Part shown: positions 8,555 to 16,370 of the stretch, in pieces
How positions within the stretch are numbered: the first letter of the stretch is position 1
How the letters are laid out: each line of letters starts with the position of its first letter
Assembly: GCA_944392265.1 (NCBI GenBank)
Contig: CALXWC010000015.1
Location: 1 to 39,485 of the forward strand
Direction: 5' to 3'
Source: an uncultured Alphaproteobacteria bacterium
GTDB taxonomy: Bacteria; Pseudomonadota; Alphaproteobacteria; RF32; CAG-239
DNA length: 39,485 nt
Made by a program: the position numbers and the translations under genes
Notes under the pieces: generated by a model
Seen by the model: only the letters and a program-made list of their open reading frames with translations
The model's database searches: none
What the model was told of the DNA's origin: nothing

Positions 8555-10888
8555 CTAATTTAGGTTTTCTTCCCCATCATAATAAAAAACATCTCCCAAT
8601 GCCTGATAACGAACAACATCTTTAAACGAAGATACGGAATAAATCATCACGACAATACCTTGGGAGCGCAATTGCTGAATTTTATCTTCAAAAATTTGAG
8701 CATTTGAAAGGCTAATTGTTACAATATCATAGTGATTTTGAATAGCGATATCAAAATTATTAACATTACATACATCATCTTCATTGCATATATTATAAGC
8801 AATATATTTAAAACCATTTTGTTTTGCTTCTTCAAACTTCTTTGTAGAAAAAACCTCTACAATCATTCTATTTTGCAAAGGGAAAAACTTTTCTTTCAAT
8901 AATTTAAAATCATCTATTTTATCTGTAACAAAATAAATATCAGGATGTTTTAGAAAAAAATCTAAAATTTGCTCATCGAATAAAATTCCATCATCACCTG
9001 TATTTAAATCAGAAAAATTAAGACTTTTTACTTGATTTTTCTTAAAACTCAATAAACGAATAATATCATATACAGCCACAATCCGATTATCATGTGTTTT
9101 CCACAAATCTAATTCTATATATTTATATCCCCTCTGAGCAGATAAATTAAGAGCTTGCAAAGAATTTGCATAATCTAAGCCCCTAACTTTTCCTCCACCA
9201 TGCGCAATTAAGCTCTCGTGCTTACAACATTCGAAACACCCTAACTTAAAAGGATAAGAATTTTTTTGTTTTTGCCACAATTTTTGATAACATTTATCAA
9301 TTTTGGTCAATGTTTTTTCTTGTTGAACATAATTTAATCTTTCCGCAACAGTTTTGTCTTTGCTGAATAAAGATACGCCCATTCCGGCCTTTTCTGACGG
9401 AATATCAAAGCCTAAAATTTCTAAAATCGTCGGAAACAAATCAATCTGATTAAAGGTTCTGTTTGGATTGAAGTTCTTGCTTAAATCTTTAGGCAGATTA
9501 TAAAAAGCATTATACAGATTTCCGCCCGGAGGATTTCCAGTTCCCATTCTTTGGTGATCGGCCACAATAATCAATGTGGTATTTTCATAAAAATCTTGTT
9601 TTTTAAACCAATTAACAAAATTGTTTAAATTAGAAATGGTATCTTTAATTATTTCTTCATCATTGTAAAAAAATGGATTATCCCCCCGATGTAAATCCAG
9701 AGTAAACATTACGGCCAAAAACGGAGAATTTTTATCTAATTGACTTATTTTTTGTTGAAAAAGCGCAAATGTATCTTTATCTTTTACACCCCACCAACCT
9801 GATGCCTTTTTATATTGGGAATTATTATAAAAAGCATGAACATCAAAAACATTCTTTTTATCAAACCCATGATTTAATAAAAAATTATCCGTTCCGGAAA
9901 AATCCATATCTCCGCCTTGAACCCAAAGATTGTTATATCCCCAAGCTTTCGTAACATCACCTAAATAAGTAATATTCGGCGTTTTAAAATCAAAATATTC
10001 ACCAACCTCGTTTGCCACATCCAGTTTTCTGTCATAATCGGCATTATATTGCAAATATTCAAACAATGCATAACGATAAAAATCAGAAATATAATGGATA
10101 TGCGTACCAGTAAAAGCTGAAAATACCGCTCCTTGAGTCCATGTTTGCGCATAACCTTCCGTAAAGTTAGCAAACTTAAGAGCATCATTGTCTTTAAGTT
10201 TAAGTGAATTTTGTTTCGCAACAAAACGATTTTCTAAAGATTCAACAAAAACAACAATCACATTTCTCGGGTGTTTATTTTTTAAGTTTTGTGCATCAAT
10301 ACGTTGATAATTTTTACAATAAAAATCAGAATACTCAAAATTTTTCAAAGATAATATTGTCTGCTCATTGTCATCAAAATAAGCAATCATCCAAACCACA
10401 GGAAGAGAAAGTATTGCCGTAAACATAACCGCTAAACGACCGTAACTTCTTTTTTGATTTATTAAATAAAAAACAAATAATAAAATATATAAAACACCCT
10501 GCTCATGTACCGCCAAATTAAGCGCACAAACATCTACAACAAAAAATAACACCAAGCAGAGGAAAAAAGCACCACGATTACACCATAGCAATCCAAACTT
10601 ATTTATTTTCTTAAAAAAATATAATAACAAACAGCCTGCAAACAAAGGAAGAGCTATGCAATAAATTAAAATTTCATATATTAAAGCCTTTTCCACTCCT
10701 TGAAAAGAAAAAGACTGAACAAAAAACAAAAGTTGCGGTAAATTAACATTTCCCCAAGTTTCTTTGGTATAAAATGTAAGGGATATCACACTAAATATAC
10801 CAAACCACAAAATTAAGTTTACCACATTCAGCGCAAATATACCTAAAAAAGCCAATATTTTCTTCCATTTTTTGAGTTTAGGTGTCAT
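8555..10888 (-). CDS. Phosphoglycerol transferase (OpgB/LtaS-like sulfatase fold) fused to a GDPD-like domain
   Basis: Five membrane helices lie within residues ~10-171, followed by a periplasmic alkaline-phosphatase/sulfatase-fold domain (~205-510). Visible active-site candidates are ESLENRF (Glu216), the TWTQGAVF segment (Thr251, the likely nucleophile by comparison with OpgB), DLHRGD (His400) and ADHQ (Asp444-His445). Enzymes of this family move phosphoglycerol from phosphatidylglycerol onto periplasmic glucans or other glycans. Residues ~557-775 add a glycerophosphodiester phosphodiesterase-like barrel: IAHGGG (His563), YANSLQAL (Asn575) and IELD (Glu592, Asp594). The second catalytic His, normally in an HD motif, is Tyr607 in VYD. 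The gene lies 4 bases after the WG-repeat lipoprotein gene in one operon, with a weak ribosome site. The acceptor glycan is unknown. Confidence 0.88.
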   Translation of the reverse strand: MTPKLKKWKKILAFLGIFALNVVNLILWFGIFSVISLTFYTKETWGNVNLPQLLFFVQSFSFQGVEKALIYEILIYCIALPLFAGCLLLYFFKKINKFGLLWCNRGAFFLCLVLFFVVDVCALNLAVHEQGVLYILLFVFYLINQKRSYGRLAVMFTAILSLPVVWMIAYFDDNEQTILSLKNFEYSDFYCKNYQRIDAQNLKNKHPRNVIVVFVESLENRFVAKQNSLKLKDNDALKFANFTEGYAQTWTQGAVFSAFTGTHIHYISDFYRYALFEYLQYNADYDRKLDVANEVGEYFDFKTPNITYLGDVTKAWGYNNLWVQGGDMDFSGTDNFLLNHGFDKKNVFDVHAFYNNSQYKKASGWWGVKDKDTFALFQQKISQLDKNSPFLAVMFTLDLHRGDNPFFYNDEEIIKDTISNLNNFVNWFKKQDFYENTTLIIVADHQRMGTGNPPGGNLYNAFYNLPKDLSKNFNPNRTFNQIDLFPTILEILGFDIPSEKAGMGVSLFSKDKTVAERLNYVQQEKTLTKIDKCYQKLWQKQKNSYPFKLGCFECCKHESLIAHGGGKVRGLDYANSLQALNLSAQRGYKYIELDLWKTHDNRIVAVYDIIRLLSFKKNQVKSLNFSDLNTGDDGILFDEQILDFFLKHPDIYFVTDKIDDFKLLKEKFFPLQNRMIVEVFSTKKFEEAKQNGFKYIAYNICNEDDVCNVNNFDIAIQNHYDIVTISLSNAQIFEDKIQQLRSQGIVVMIYSVSSFKDVVRYQALGDVFYYDGEENLN

Positions 10889-10892
10889 TTTA

Positions 10893-11228
10893 TTATTTTT
10901 TTACCTGATTTCCTTGTTTATCGATATAAAACCAATGTTCACTCTTCCAATAATGATATTCATTTTCTGAAGAAGGAACTTCTAGTTTATACCCTTCATA
11001 AGTCACTTTTGCCACACCGTTTTTAAAAGGAAAGCCAAAAGCAAATTGTGGTTCAATTAAGACTTTTCCATCCTCAGAAGCATAGCCGATTTTTTGTGTT
11101 GACTTATCAATAATACGACGCATACCATCTTGAACATAATCATCTCCGTTATCATACTGATAAATATCATATGACTTAGAACAACCGACAAGCAAAATAA
11201 AACCCAATAAACAAAATAAATATTTCAT
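10893..11228 (-). CDS. WG-repeat-like lipoprotein
   Basis: The signal peptide MKYLFCLLGFILLVGC ends in a lipobox (LVGC, Cys16), so the mature 96-residue protein should be lipid-anchored. The mature part contains one WG (KWG)-type repeat: GYASEDGKVLIEPQFAFG, then F-x-NGVAKVTYEG, and a second partial unit ending WFYIDKQGNQ. Such repeats form small beta modules of unknown binding function. GGAGG lies 5 bases before the ATG. The stop is 4 bases before the start of the phosphoglycerol transferase fusion, so the two are surely co-transcribed. The lipoprotein could position or sense the substrate of that enzyme, which is inference. Confidence 0.85.
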   Translation of the reverse strand: MKYLFCLLGFILLVGCSKSYDIYQYDNGDDYVQDGMRRIIDKSTQKIGYASEDGKVLIEPQFAFGFPFKNGVAKVTYEGYKLEVPSSENEYHYWKSEHWFYIDKQGNQVKK

Positions 11229-11249
11229 AGCATCCTCCGAGATATTAAA

Positions 11250-11264
11250 TAACTTAACAAGTTA
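11250..11264. repeat. 15-bp inverted repeat, possible operator
   Basis: TAACTT-AAC-AAGTTA is a perfect 6-3-6 inverted repeat. It lies 22 bases before the lipoprotein ATG, in the region where its minus-strand promoter should be: TTTACG and TAATAT with an 18-base spacer bracket it. That position would suit a repressor or activator site for the lipoprotein-transferase operon. Confidence 0.35.
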
Positions 11265-11296
11265 ACGTAAAAAAAGAGTTAGTGATTTATCCGTTA

Positions 11297-11325
11297 TTGA
11301 AATTTTCATAAAACTATGCTAGAAA
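11297..11325 (+). promoter_or_regulatory. Weak candidate promoter for the 11359 HAD gene
   Basis: TTGAAA (11297-11302) and TAGAAA (11320-11325) are 17 bases apart. The -35 is good and the -10 is poor. Confidence 0.3.
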
Positions 11326-11358
11326 GAAAACCTGAAAAACATAAAAGGAATAATTGAT

Positions 11359-12033
11359 ATGGACAAAATGGTAATCAAAAACATATTTTGGGATGTTGAT
11401 GGTGTTTTAGCAAACTTAAACTATGCATACTACAATTTTTTAACCAACCACCCAAATTACAAAGAGCAATATAAAAATCTTGAATGGAAAGACTTACCCA
11501 AAGCATTACCGATTGTTCCCAAATACGGTGCTTTAGAGCTTAAAACACATCCAACACTTGGTGTACAAATGGATTATGATTTTTGCCATTCTTACGAGTT
11601 TTTCAGCAATCGCCCATTATACCCTCATGTCATCGAAACTCTTAAAGAATTACACGACTTAGGATATAAGCAGTTCACCATGTCTGCAACTTTTGACGTT
11701 GAAACCAAGAAAAAATTCTTAAATACCCTGCTTAAAGATGTCACGGACTTTTTGACCATTGAGTGCGTTCAACACGGAAAGTTTATGCATGATACTGCCA
11801 AAGAAGACATGCTCAAAAGTTGTTTTGAAAAATATGGCTTAAAAGCAGAAGAAACCATTTTGGTTGATGACAGAATTTACAACCAATATGCAGCCATCAA
11901 TGTTGGAGCTCATCCCATCCGTATGCGTTGTGAGTTCACCACAGATTTACCCGAAGAGCTATCTTGGATACCTGAGGTAAAAGATGTGGTTGACCTAAAA
12001 AATTGGTTAGCGAAAAACACCACTTTATCTTAA
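11359..12033 (+). CDS. HAD-superfamily hydrolase
   Basis: This is a soluble HAD-fold phosphatase-like protein of 224 residues. Motif I is FWDVDGVLAN (Asp12, Asp14), motif II lies in FTMSAT (Ser109), a motif III lysine is probably Lys148, and motif IV is LVDDRIYN (Asp170, Asp171). A helical cap is inserted between residues ~20 and 90. AAGGA lies 9 bases before the ATG. The closing LVDD-R-x-x-N is shared with the small HAD protein at 14324-14782, which flanks the other side of the debranching-enzyme gene. The substrate is unknown; candidates are sugar phosphates or nucleotides. No good terminator separates it from the next gene, which has its own promoter. Confidence 0.88.
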   Translation: MDKMVIKNIFWDVDGVLANLNYAYYNFLTNHPNYKEQYKNLEWKDLPKALPIVPKYGALELKTHPTLGVQMDYDFCHSYEFFSNRPLYPHVIETLKELHDLGYKQFTMSATFDVETKKKFLNTLLKDVTDFLTIECVQHGKFMHDTAKEDMLKSCFEKYGLKAEETILVDDRIYNQYAAINVGAHPIRMRCEFTTDLPEELSWIPEVKDVVDLKNWLAKNTTLS

Positions 12034-12074
12034 AAATAATTAAGATATACATACGCTAAAACCAATTAAAAAAT

Positions 12075-12103
12075 TTGCATAACCTTAAATAATAAGATAT
12101 ACA
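12075..12103 (+). promoter_or_regulatory. Candidate sigma70 promoter for the debranching enzyme gene
   Basis: TTGCAT (12075-12080) and TATACA (12098-12103) are separated by 17 bases, about 33 bases before the ATG at 12137. The following segment ATACAATATATATTG is very AT-rich. Confidence 0.45.
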
Positions 12104-12136
12104 ATATATATTGTTTGTTTATTTGGGAGTTATTCC

Positions 12137-14242
12137 ATGCCAAAAGAGCCGTTTTTAGGAGCGAGTTATTCATCTAAAAGCACCATATTTTCGGTGGCAT
12201 CTGAGCATGCAAGTTCCATTGACTTATGCTTATTTTCAGAAGATGAAAAACAAGAAACCCGTATTCCTATGGAAAAAGACGGAGATATTTGGAGGGCTGA
12301 AGTTTCTTCCATACCTGAAGGGCAAAAATACGGTTATCGCGCTGCAGGAGAGTTTGATCCTGCTAACGGACTATTTTTTAACCCACACAAATTGGCAATG
12401 GATCCATATGCTTTGGCTGTTTCCAAAACAATGGATATGTGGGATTCAAAAGACTTAGATGTTGAAAACAACAATGACAGCGCATGGCTTATGCCCAAAG
12501 CCGTTGTGGTTGACTTAAACAAAATTATAGATTTGGAACGTTATCCTTACTTATCAAAAAAACCAAAATTCAGCATTAACCAAAACATCATTTATGAAAC
12601 CCATGTTAAAAATTTTTCCATATTAAACCCGCATATTCCCGAAGAAGAAAGAGGGACCCTAAAAGCTTTAAGCAATGATTGGGTTATTGAATATTTTCAT
12701 AAAATCGGCATCAACAATATTGAATTAATGCCTCTTACCCCAACTTGCCCCGGGCGCCAAGTTCCAAAAATAGAAGGACGCTTTGACAACTGGGGATACA
12801 ATCCTTACTGTATGTTTGCAATAGATCCCAGATATGGAAATATCAAAGATCTTATTGAAGTGGTTAACAAGCTTCATCAAAACAATATAAAAATTACCAT
12901 TGATACCGTATTCAACCATAGCGGCGAACATGACGCATTAGGACCATTTAACAAAGCTCTGTCATTTAAACTATTAGACAGTCCAAGTTATTACCGCTCT
13001 AATCCACATTCTAATGGAGAATATTTGAATACAACCGGATGCGGCAACAACTTAAATCTAGATTCAAAAATTGGTCATCAGCTTTTACATCACTATATTC
13101 AATATATGAATGTCATTGGAATTGATGGCATCCGTTGGGATTTAGGCGGAGATAACGCTTTAGATAATTACGGCCGATTTCAAGAAAACGGCGCATTCAT
13201 TCAAGAGCTGCGTTATGCCACTCAAAAGCTCAAGCTTGAAAATTATATAGAACCATGGAGTGCCATGAATGGCAATTTTACCGGACAATTCTGCAAACTT
13301 GTTCCCGGTGTCAAAGAATGGAGCGACCAAAGAAGAAAATTTACGGCGGATTTCTTTAGTGCCAAAGAAAACACGTCAGGAGAATTTGGCAACCAAATTG
13401 CCGGCTCTTCAATTATTGACCCTCTCTCTCAAGAAAGTGCTGTTGTCGGAACGGCCTTCACGCACGATGGTTTCAGTTTAGTCGGAGCCTTTAAATATCA
13501 TAAAGACACAAGAGATAATGGTGAAGGCGGACGCGACGGTAGTCCGGACAATTACACAAAATCAACAAATGAAGAAGAACTATACCGCAGAGCCGCAAGT
13601 GCTGCGGCACTCAATATCTTAAGCAAAGGTATTCCGCTTCTCCGAAACGGAGATGAAAGAAGTTATGCCAGCCCAAACAATAACCCCTATTGCATAGATG
13701 ATAAATCTGTATGGATAGACTGGAAAAAACTCTCAGAAAATGAAAAACGCCTATTCAAACAAATATGTCGTTTAAATGCATTGCGACAAAAGCATCCGAT
13801 TTTTACTGATTTATCACTATTCACCGGCACTAAAAATCCTCAAAACGGAGCCAAAGACATCACATGGCTAAGACCTGACGCATCCGAAATGACTGAAGCT
13901 GAATGGAACCAACCGGACCACAAAACCGGCGCTTATATGCTAAACGGAGCCTCATTAAAAAATAATACCACAGATGATGACTTCTTGATTATGGCTTCAG
14001 GAGACAATAATTATACCATCAATTACAAGTTACCGACACCTCCATCCGGCGGAAAATGGCAATTATTATTAGACACTTCTCAAGGAGAATTCAAACAAGA
14101 AGTTCAAGAATTTGCCTCCGGAGAAGAATATCCGCTTAAGCCCTATGCATTTGTGATTATGACCAAGAAAAGAACGCAAACAAAAGTTAACCAGCGCAAA
14201 TTTTCAGCCCATATCGCACAGCTAAAAAAGCATACAAGATAA
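12137..14242 (+). CDS. glgX: GlgX-like glycogen debranching enzyme (GH13 isoamylase type)
   Basis: This cytoplasmic glycosidase hydrolyses alpha-1,6 branches of glycogen or limit dextrins. Its 701 residues are close to the GlgX/isoamylase size. An N-terminal CBM48-like beta domain (~5-95) precedes the catalytic barrel. The four GH13 regions are visible: DTVFNH (256-261), GIRWDL with Asp335 as nucleophile, YIEPW with Glu372 as acid/base, and FTHDGFS with His443-Asp444. The family's GWGYNPY-type segment appears as WGYNPY near 219. GGGAG lies 7 bases before the ATG, and a promoter sits at 12075. The last ~25 residues are strongly basic, which is not typical. No other glycogen gene is in the window, so the glgA/glgB/glgP partners must lie elsewhere. 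Confidence 0.92.
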   Translation: MPKEPFLGASYSSKSTIFSVASEHASSIDLCLFSEDEKQETRIPMEKDGDIWRAEVSSIPEGQKYGYRAAGEFDPANGLFFNPHKLAMDPYALAVSKTMDMWDSKDLDVENNNDSAWLMPKAVVVDLNKIIDLERYPYLSKKPKFSINQNIIYETHVKNFSILNPHIPEEERGTLKALSNDWVIEYFHKIGINNIELMPLTPTCPGRQVPKIEGRFDNWGYNPYCMFAIDPRYGNIKDLIEVVNKLHQNNIKITIDTVFNHSGEHDALGPFNKALSFKLLDSPSYYRSNPHSNGEYLNTTGCGNNLNLDSKIGHQLLHHYIQYMNVIGIDGIRWDLGGDNALDNYGRFQENGAFIQELRYATQKLKLENYIEPWSAMNGNFTGQFCKLVPGVKEWSDQRRKFTADFFSAKENTSGEFGNQIAGSSIIDPLSQESAVVGTAFTHDGFSLVGAFKYHKDTRDNGEGGRDGSPDNYTKSTNEEELYRRAASAAALNILSKGIPLLRNGDERSYASPNNNPYCIDDKSVWIDWKKLSENEKRLFKQICRLNALRQKHPIFTDLSLFTGTKNPQNGAKDITWLRPDASEMTEAEWNQPDHKTGAYMLNGASLKNNTTDDDFLIMASGDNNYTINYKLPTPPSGGKWQLLLDTSQGEFKQEVQEFASGEEYPLKPYAFVIMTKKRTQTKVNQRKFSAHIAQLKKHTR

Positions 14243-14323
14243 CCGTAATCTTTTGAAATATTTTGTTTATTTAATCTAATTAATAAATTTGCTAGCCTCT
14301 ATATAAACAAATAGGAGAAGAAA

Positions 14324-14782
14324 ATGATATTTTGTGATATGGACGGAGTTTTGGTTGATTTTGACGGTGAATTCAAGCGTAAATACGGCGTTTTCCCTTT
14401 TGAAATCTCACGCACCGATTTATGGGAAACTGTTCTTCAAACAAAAGATTATTGGTTAAACCTGCCCAAAACATCCGATGCGGATTTACTCATCCAATTT
14501 TTAAATCAAACCGGATACACCATCTTAACCGGTTTGCCCTCCTACGGATTTGATAAAGCAGAAAAAGAAAAAAGAGCATGGCTCAAAAAGCATTACAATA
14601 AAGAAAAAGATGTCATTTGCTGTTTGAGCAAAGACAAGCCTCAATATGGCAAAGCCCAAGATATTTTAATTGATGATAGAGAAAACAATATAAAAAATTG
14701 GGAAAAAATGGGCGGTATCGGCATCTTACATACATCAGCTCAAAGCACCATCCAACAATTAAAAAACACTCTATCTAAATAA
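14324..14782 (+). CDS. Small HAD phosphatase, 5'(3')-deoxyribonucleotidase-like (NT5C)
   Basis: A 152-residue HAD-fold protein resembling the NT5C group, which dephosphorylates (deoxy)nucleoside monophosphates. Motif I is FCDMDGVLVDF (Asp5, Asp7), motif II is ILTGLPS (Thr69), a lysine lies in the SKDKPQYGK segment, and motif IV is LIDDRENNI (Asp117, Asp118). The short length fits the small-cap members. AGGAG lies 6 bases before the ATG. The stop codon falls inside the loop of a strong terminator. It lies 81 bases after the glgX stop, so co-transcription with glgX is possible. Substrate assignment is by motif resemblance only. Confidence 0.85.
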   Translation: MIFCDMDGVLVDFDGEFKRKYGVFPFEISRTDLWETVLQTKDYWLNLPKTSDADLLIQFLNQTGYTILTGLPSYGFDKAEKEKRAWLKKHYNKEKDVICCLSKDKPQYGKAQDILIDDRENNIKNWEKMGGIGILHTSAQSTIQQLKNTLSK

Positions 14783-14797
14783 GATAGAGTGTTTTTT
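14761..14797. terminator. Bidirectional intrinsic terminator overlapping a stop codon
   Basis: A perfect 16-bp stem (14761-14776 with 14782-14797, core CACTCTATCT/AGATAGAGTG) has A-runs on the left and T-runs on the right, so it works on both strands. The TAA of the 14324 gene lies at the loop edge, and the minus-strand gene ends at 14803. Confidence 0.95.
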
Positions 14798-14802
14798 ATC
14801 TT

Positions 14803-15117
14803 TTAAGCGATATCTTTCATGCGCCAAAAGACCCGATAAATACCGCGTTTGGGATGAAGTCCTCTGATTTTAACTTCCAAATCATTCACTGGTATACCAA
14901 AGGGAGGCATTTTTTTAGTATATCCCTGATACTCATCTCCGTTAAAATAAAAACGCATCAGATATATACCATCTTTTTCTTGCTTATAAGAAACATCAGA
15001 AACTTCGTACCACTGAACGGAACCAAAACGTTTTTTCAAATAGAGCCAATATTTAACGACTAAAGCTCCGATAAAGGCAGAAACAATTATTCCGCTCAAA
15101 AAACCTAACCAAAACAT
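14803..15117 (-). CDS. Small single-pass membrane protein of unknown function
   Basis: The protein has 104 residues. Residues 1-~27 form one membrane helix (FWLGFLSGIIVSAFIGALVV). The remaining ~75 residues are soluble and beta-rich (VSYKQEKDGIYLMRFYF, then YQGYTKKM, then VKIRGLHPKRGIYRVFW), perhaps on the cytoplasmic side given the Lys/Arg after the helix. No family is recognised. The ATG at 15117 has no Shine-Dalgarno sequence, and the 5' region is AT-only, so it may have a very short or absent leader. The upstream hairpin at 15199-15239 separates it from the ATP-grasp gene, and the terminator at 14761-14797 follows it. Confidence 0.65.
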   Translation of the reverse strand: MFWLGFLSGIIVSAFIGALVVKYWLYLKKRFGSVQWYEVSDVSYKQEKDGIYLMRFYFNGDEYQGYTKKMPPFGIPVNDLEVKIRGLHPKRGIYRVFWRMKDIA

Positions 15118-15198
15118 AATGTTATTTTTTTAATTATACATAAAAATTTACTTATAGTACTAATGTAACAAAATTATTTTTTTTGTCAATTTCTATTA

Positions 15199-15239
15199 TA
15201 AAAAAGCTGTTACCTCAAAAAGAGATAACAGCTTTTTTT
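15199..15239. terminator. Intrinsic terminator after the ATP-grasp gene
   Basis: The stem AAAAAGCTGTTA/TAACAGCTTTTT extends through one mismatch to CTC/GAG around an AAAAA loop. It begins 2 bases beyond the minus-strand stop at 15241 and gives a T-run on that strand; the plus strand also has a T-run. Confidence 0.9.
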
Positions 15240-15240
15240 A

Positions 15241-16344
15241 TTAAAGAATAATGTGAGGAACAAAGTTTGCCACATTATCAGTTATTCTAGAAGAACTCTC
15301 ACGAATACCCAATCCGCAAGCTTCTCCGCCAATTACCCAACTTCCGAGCACGGGATATTTTCCGGCAAAGTTTGGAATATTGACAAATTCCTGATAGATG
15401 TAACCCTCTTTACCATACTCACCATCGGATTTCTCCAAACAATTTCCATGACAAATAAGCTCAATATTAGCACCTTCGCGTGAAAAAATCGGCTTTTTGC
15501 AATAAGACGTGAGATAATCCGTATCAAAATATGCCGGTAAAATATATGGACTATTGGGAAACAACTCATACAAAATAGGCAGCATAGCCTTATTGCTCAT
15601 TAAAGATTTCCACAATGGTTCAATCCAACACATTTCTGTCTGGCAAGCCTCAAGACATTCTTTGAACATAAACTCCCAAGGATAAAGCTTAAACATACAG
15701 TTAATCGGCTCATCTCCGCAATATAAAGAACCATTATCATATTCAATATCGCGAATATGCATTTCTGTTACATTCAAGCCGGCCTGAATTGCCGTATCCA
15801 AGATATAAGCAAGTGTAATATTATCTTCTTCGCATTCTATAAACGATGCAAAATAATATTGGTCACACTGGTAAATCTGGTGAATATCTATCCAAGATTG
15901 TATCAAAGCTTCATGAATGGAGTTGAATTGATCTGCTTGAGGAAAAACCTCTTCCTTCCATTGCCACTGCACAATAGAGCTTTCCAGCAAAGAAGTCGGC
16001 GTATCGGCATTAAACTCAAGGAGTTTTGGAACACCGTTAACAAAAGCAAAATCAAAACGTCCGTACAAAGACAAATCGTCTTCTTGCCAAGAACGTCTGA
16101 TTGCATCTCTTACTCCGGTCGGAATACAAAGCAAATCTAGTTTTTTCTCATCATAAAGACAAGCTTCAACCGCCTGACAATACATCTCATAGCACTTTTG
16201 TGTTGCTGTTTCTATTGCTGCGATTTCATCGGATGAAAAAGCATAGTAAGCATTTTCCAACCAATAATTTTCATGAAAACCAAAACCAACACTTTGAACT
16301 TTTTGAATATAATCTTTTCTGGGAGTTATAACTTTTCTTTCCAT
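15241..16344 (-). CDS. Glutathionylspermidine-synthase-like ATP-grasp protein (YgiC/YjfC family)
   Basis: A 367-residue protein matching the C-terminal synthetase part of glutathionylspermidine synthase. It forms an amide bond using ATP in that family, but stand-alone YgiC/YjfC relatives have no proven substrate. Recognisable segments are YGRFDFAF, KLLEFNADTPTSLLE, ECEEDNITLAYI, MFKLYPWEFMF, PLWKSLMSNKAMLPILYELFPNS, KKPIFSREGANIEL and YIYQEF, ending SWVIGGEACGLGIRE. The frame continues upstream to a TTG at 16374 that overlaps the previous stop, but the family-like start is the ATG at 16344 (MERKV). Neither start has a good ribosome site, so coupling to the upstream lipoprotein gene is likely. 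That lipoprotein-YgiC order mirrors the E. coli ygiB-ygiC arrangement. Confidence 0.92.
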   Translation of the reverse strand: MERKVITPRKDYIQKVQSVGFGFHENYWLENAYYAFSSDEIAAIETATQKCYEMYCQAVEACLYDEKKLDLLCIPTGVRDAIRRSWQEDDLSLYGRFDFAFVNGVPKLLEFNADTPTSLLESSIVQWQWKEEVFPQADQFNSIHEALIQSWIDIHQIYQCDQYYFASFIECEEDNITLAYILDTAIQAGLNVTEMHIRDIEYDNGSLYCGDEPINCMFKLYPWEFMFKECLEACQTEMCWIEPLWKSLMSNKAMLPILYELFPNSPYILPAYFDTDYLTSYCKKPIFSREGANIELICHGNCLEKSDGEYGKEGYIYQEFVNIPNFAGKYPVLGSWVIGGEACGLGIRESSSRITDNVANFVPHIIL

Positions 16345-16370
16345 AATAAAAAATTTAACAAGTAAAAAAA

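Noticed and set aside
12020..12050. Hairpin TATCTTA...TAAGATA after the HAD gene at 11359
   Set aside because: The stem is only about 7 AT pairs and no T-run follows, so it is not a convincing terminator.
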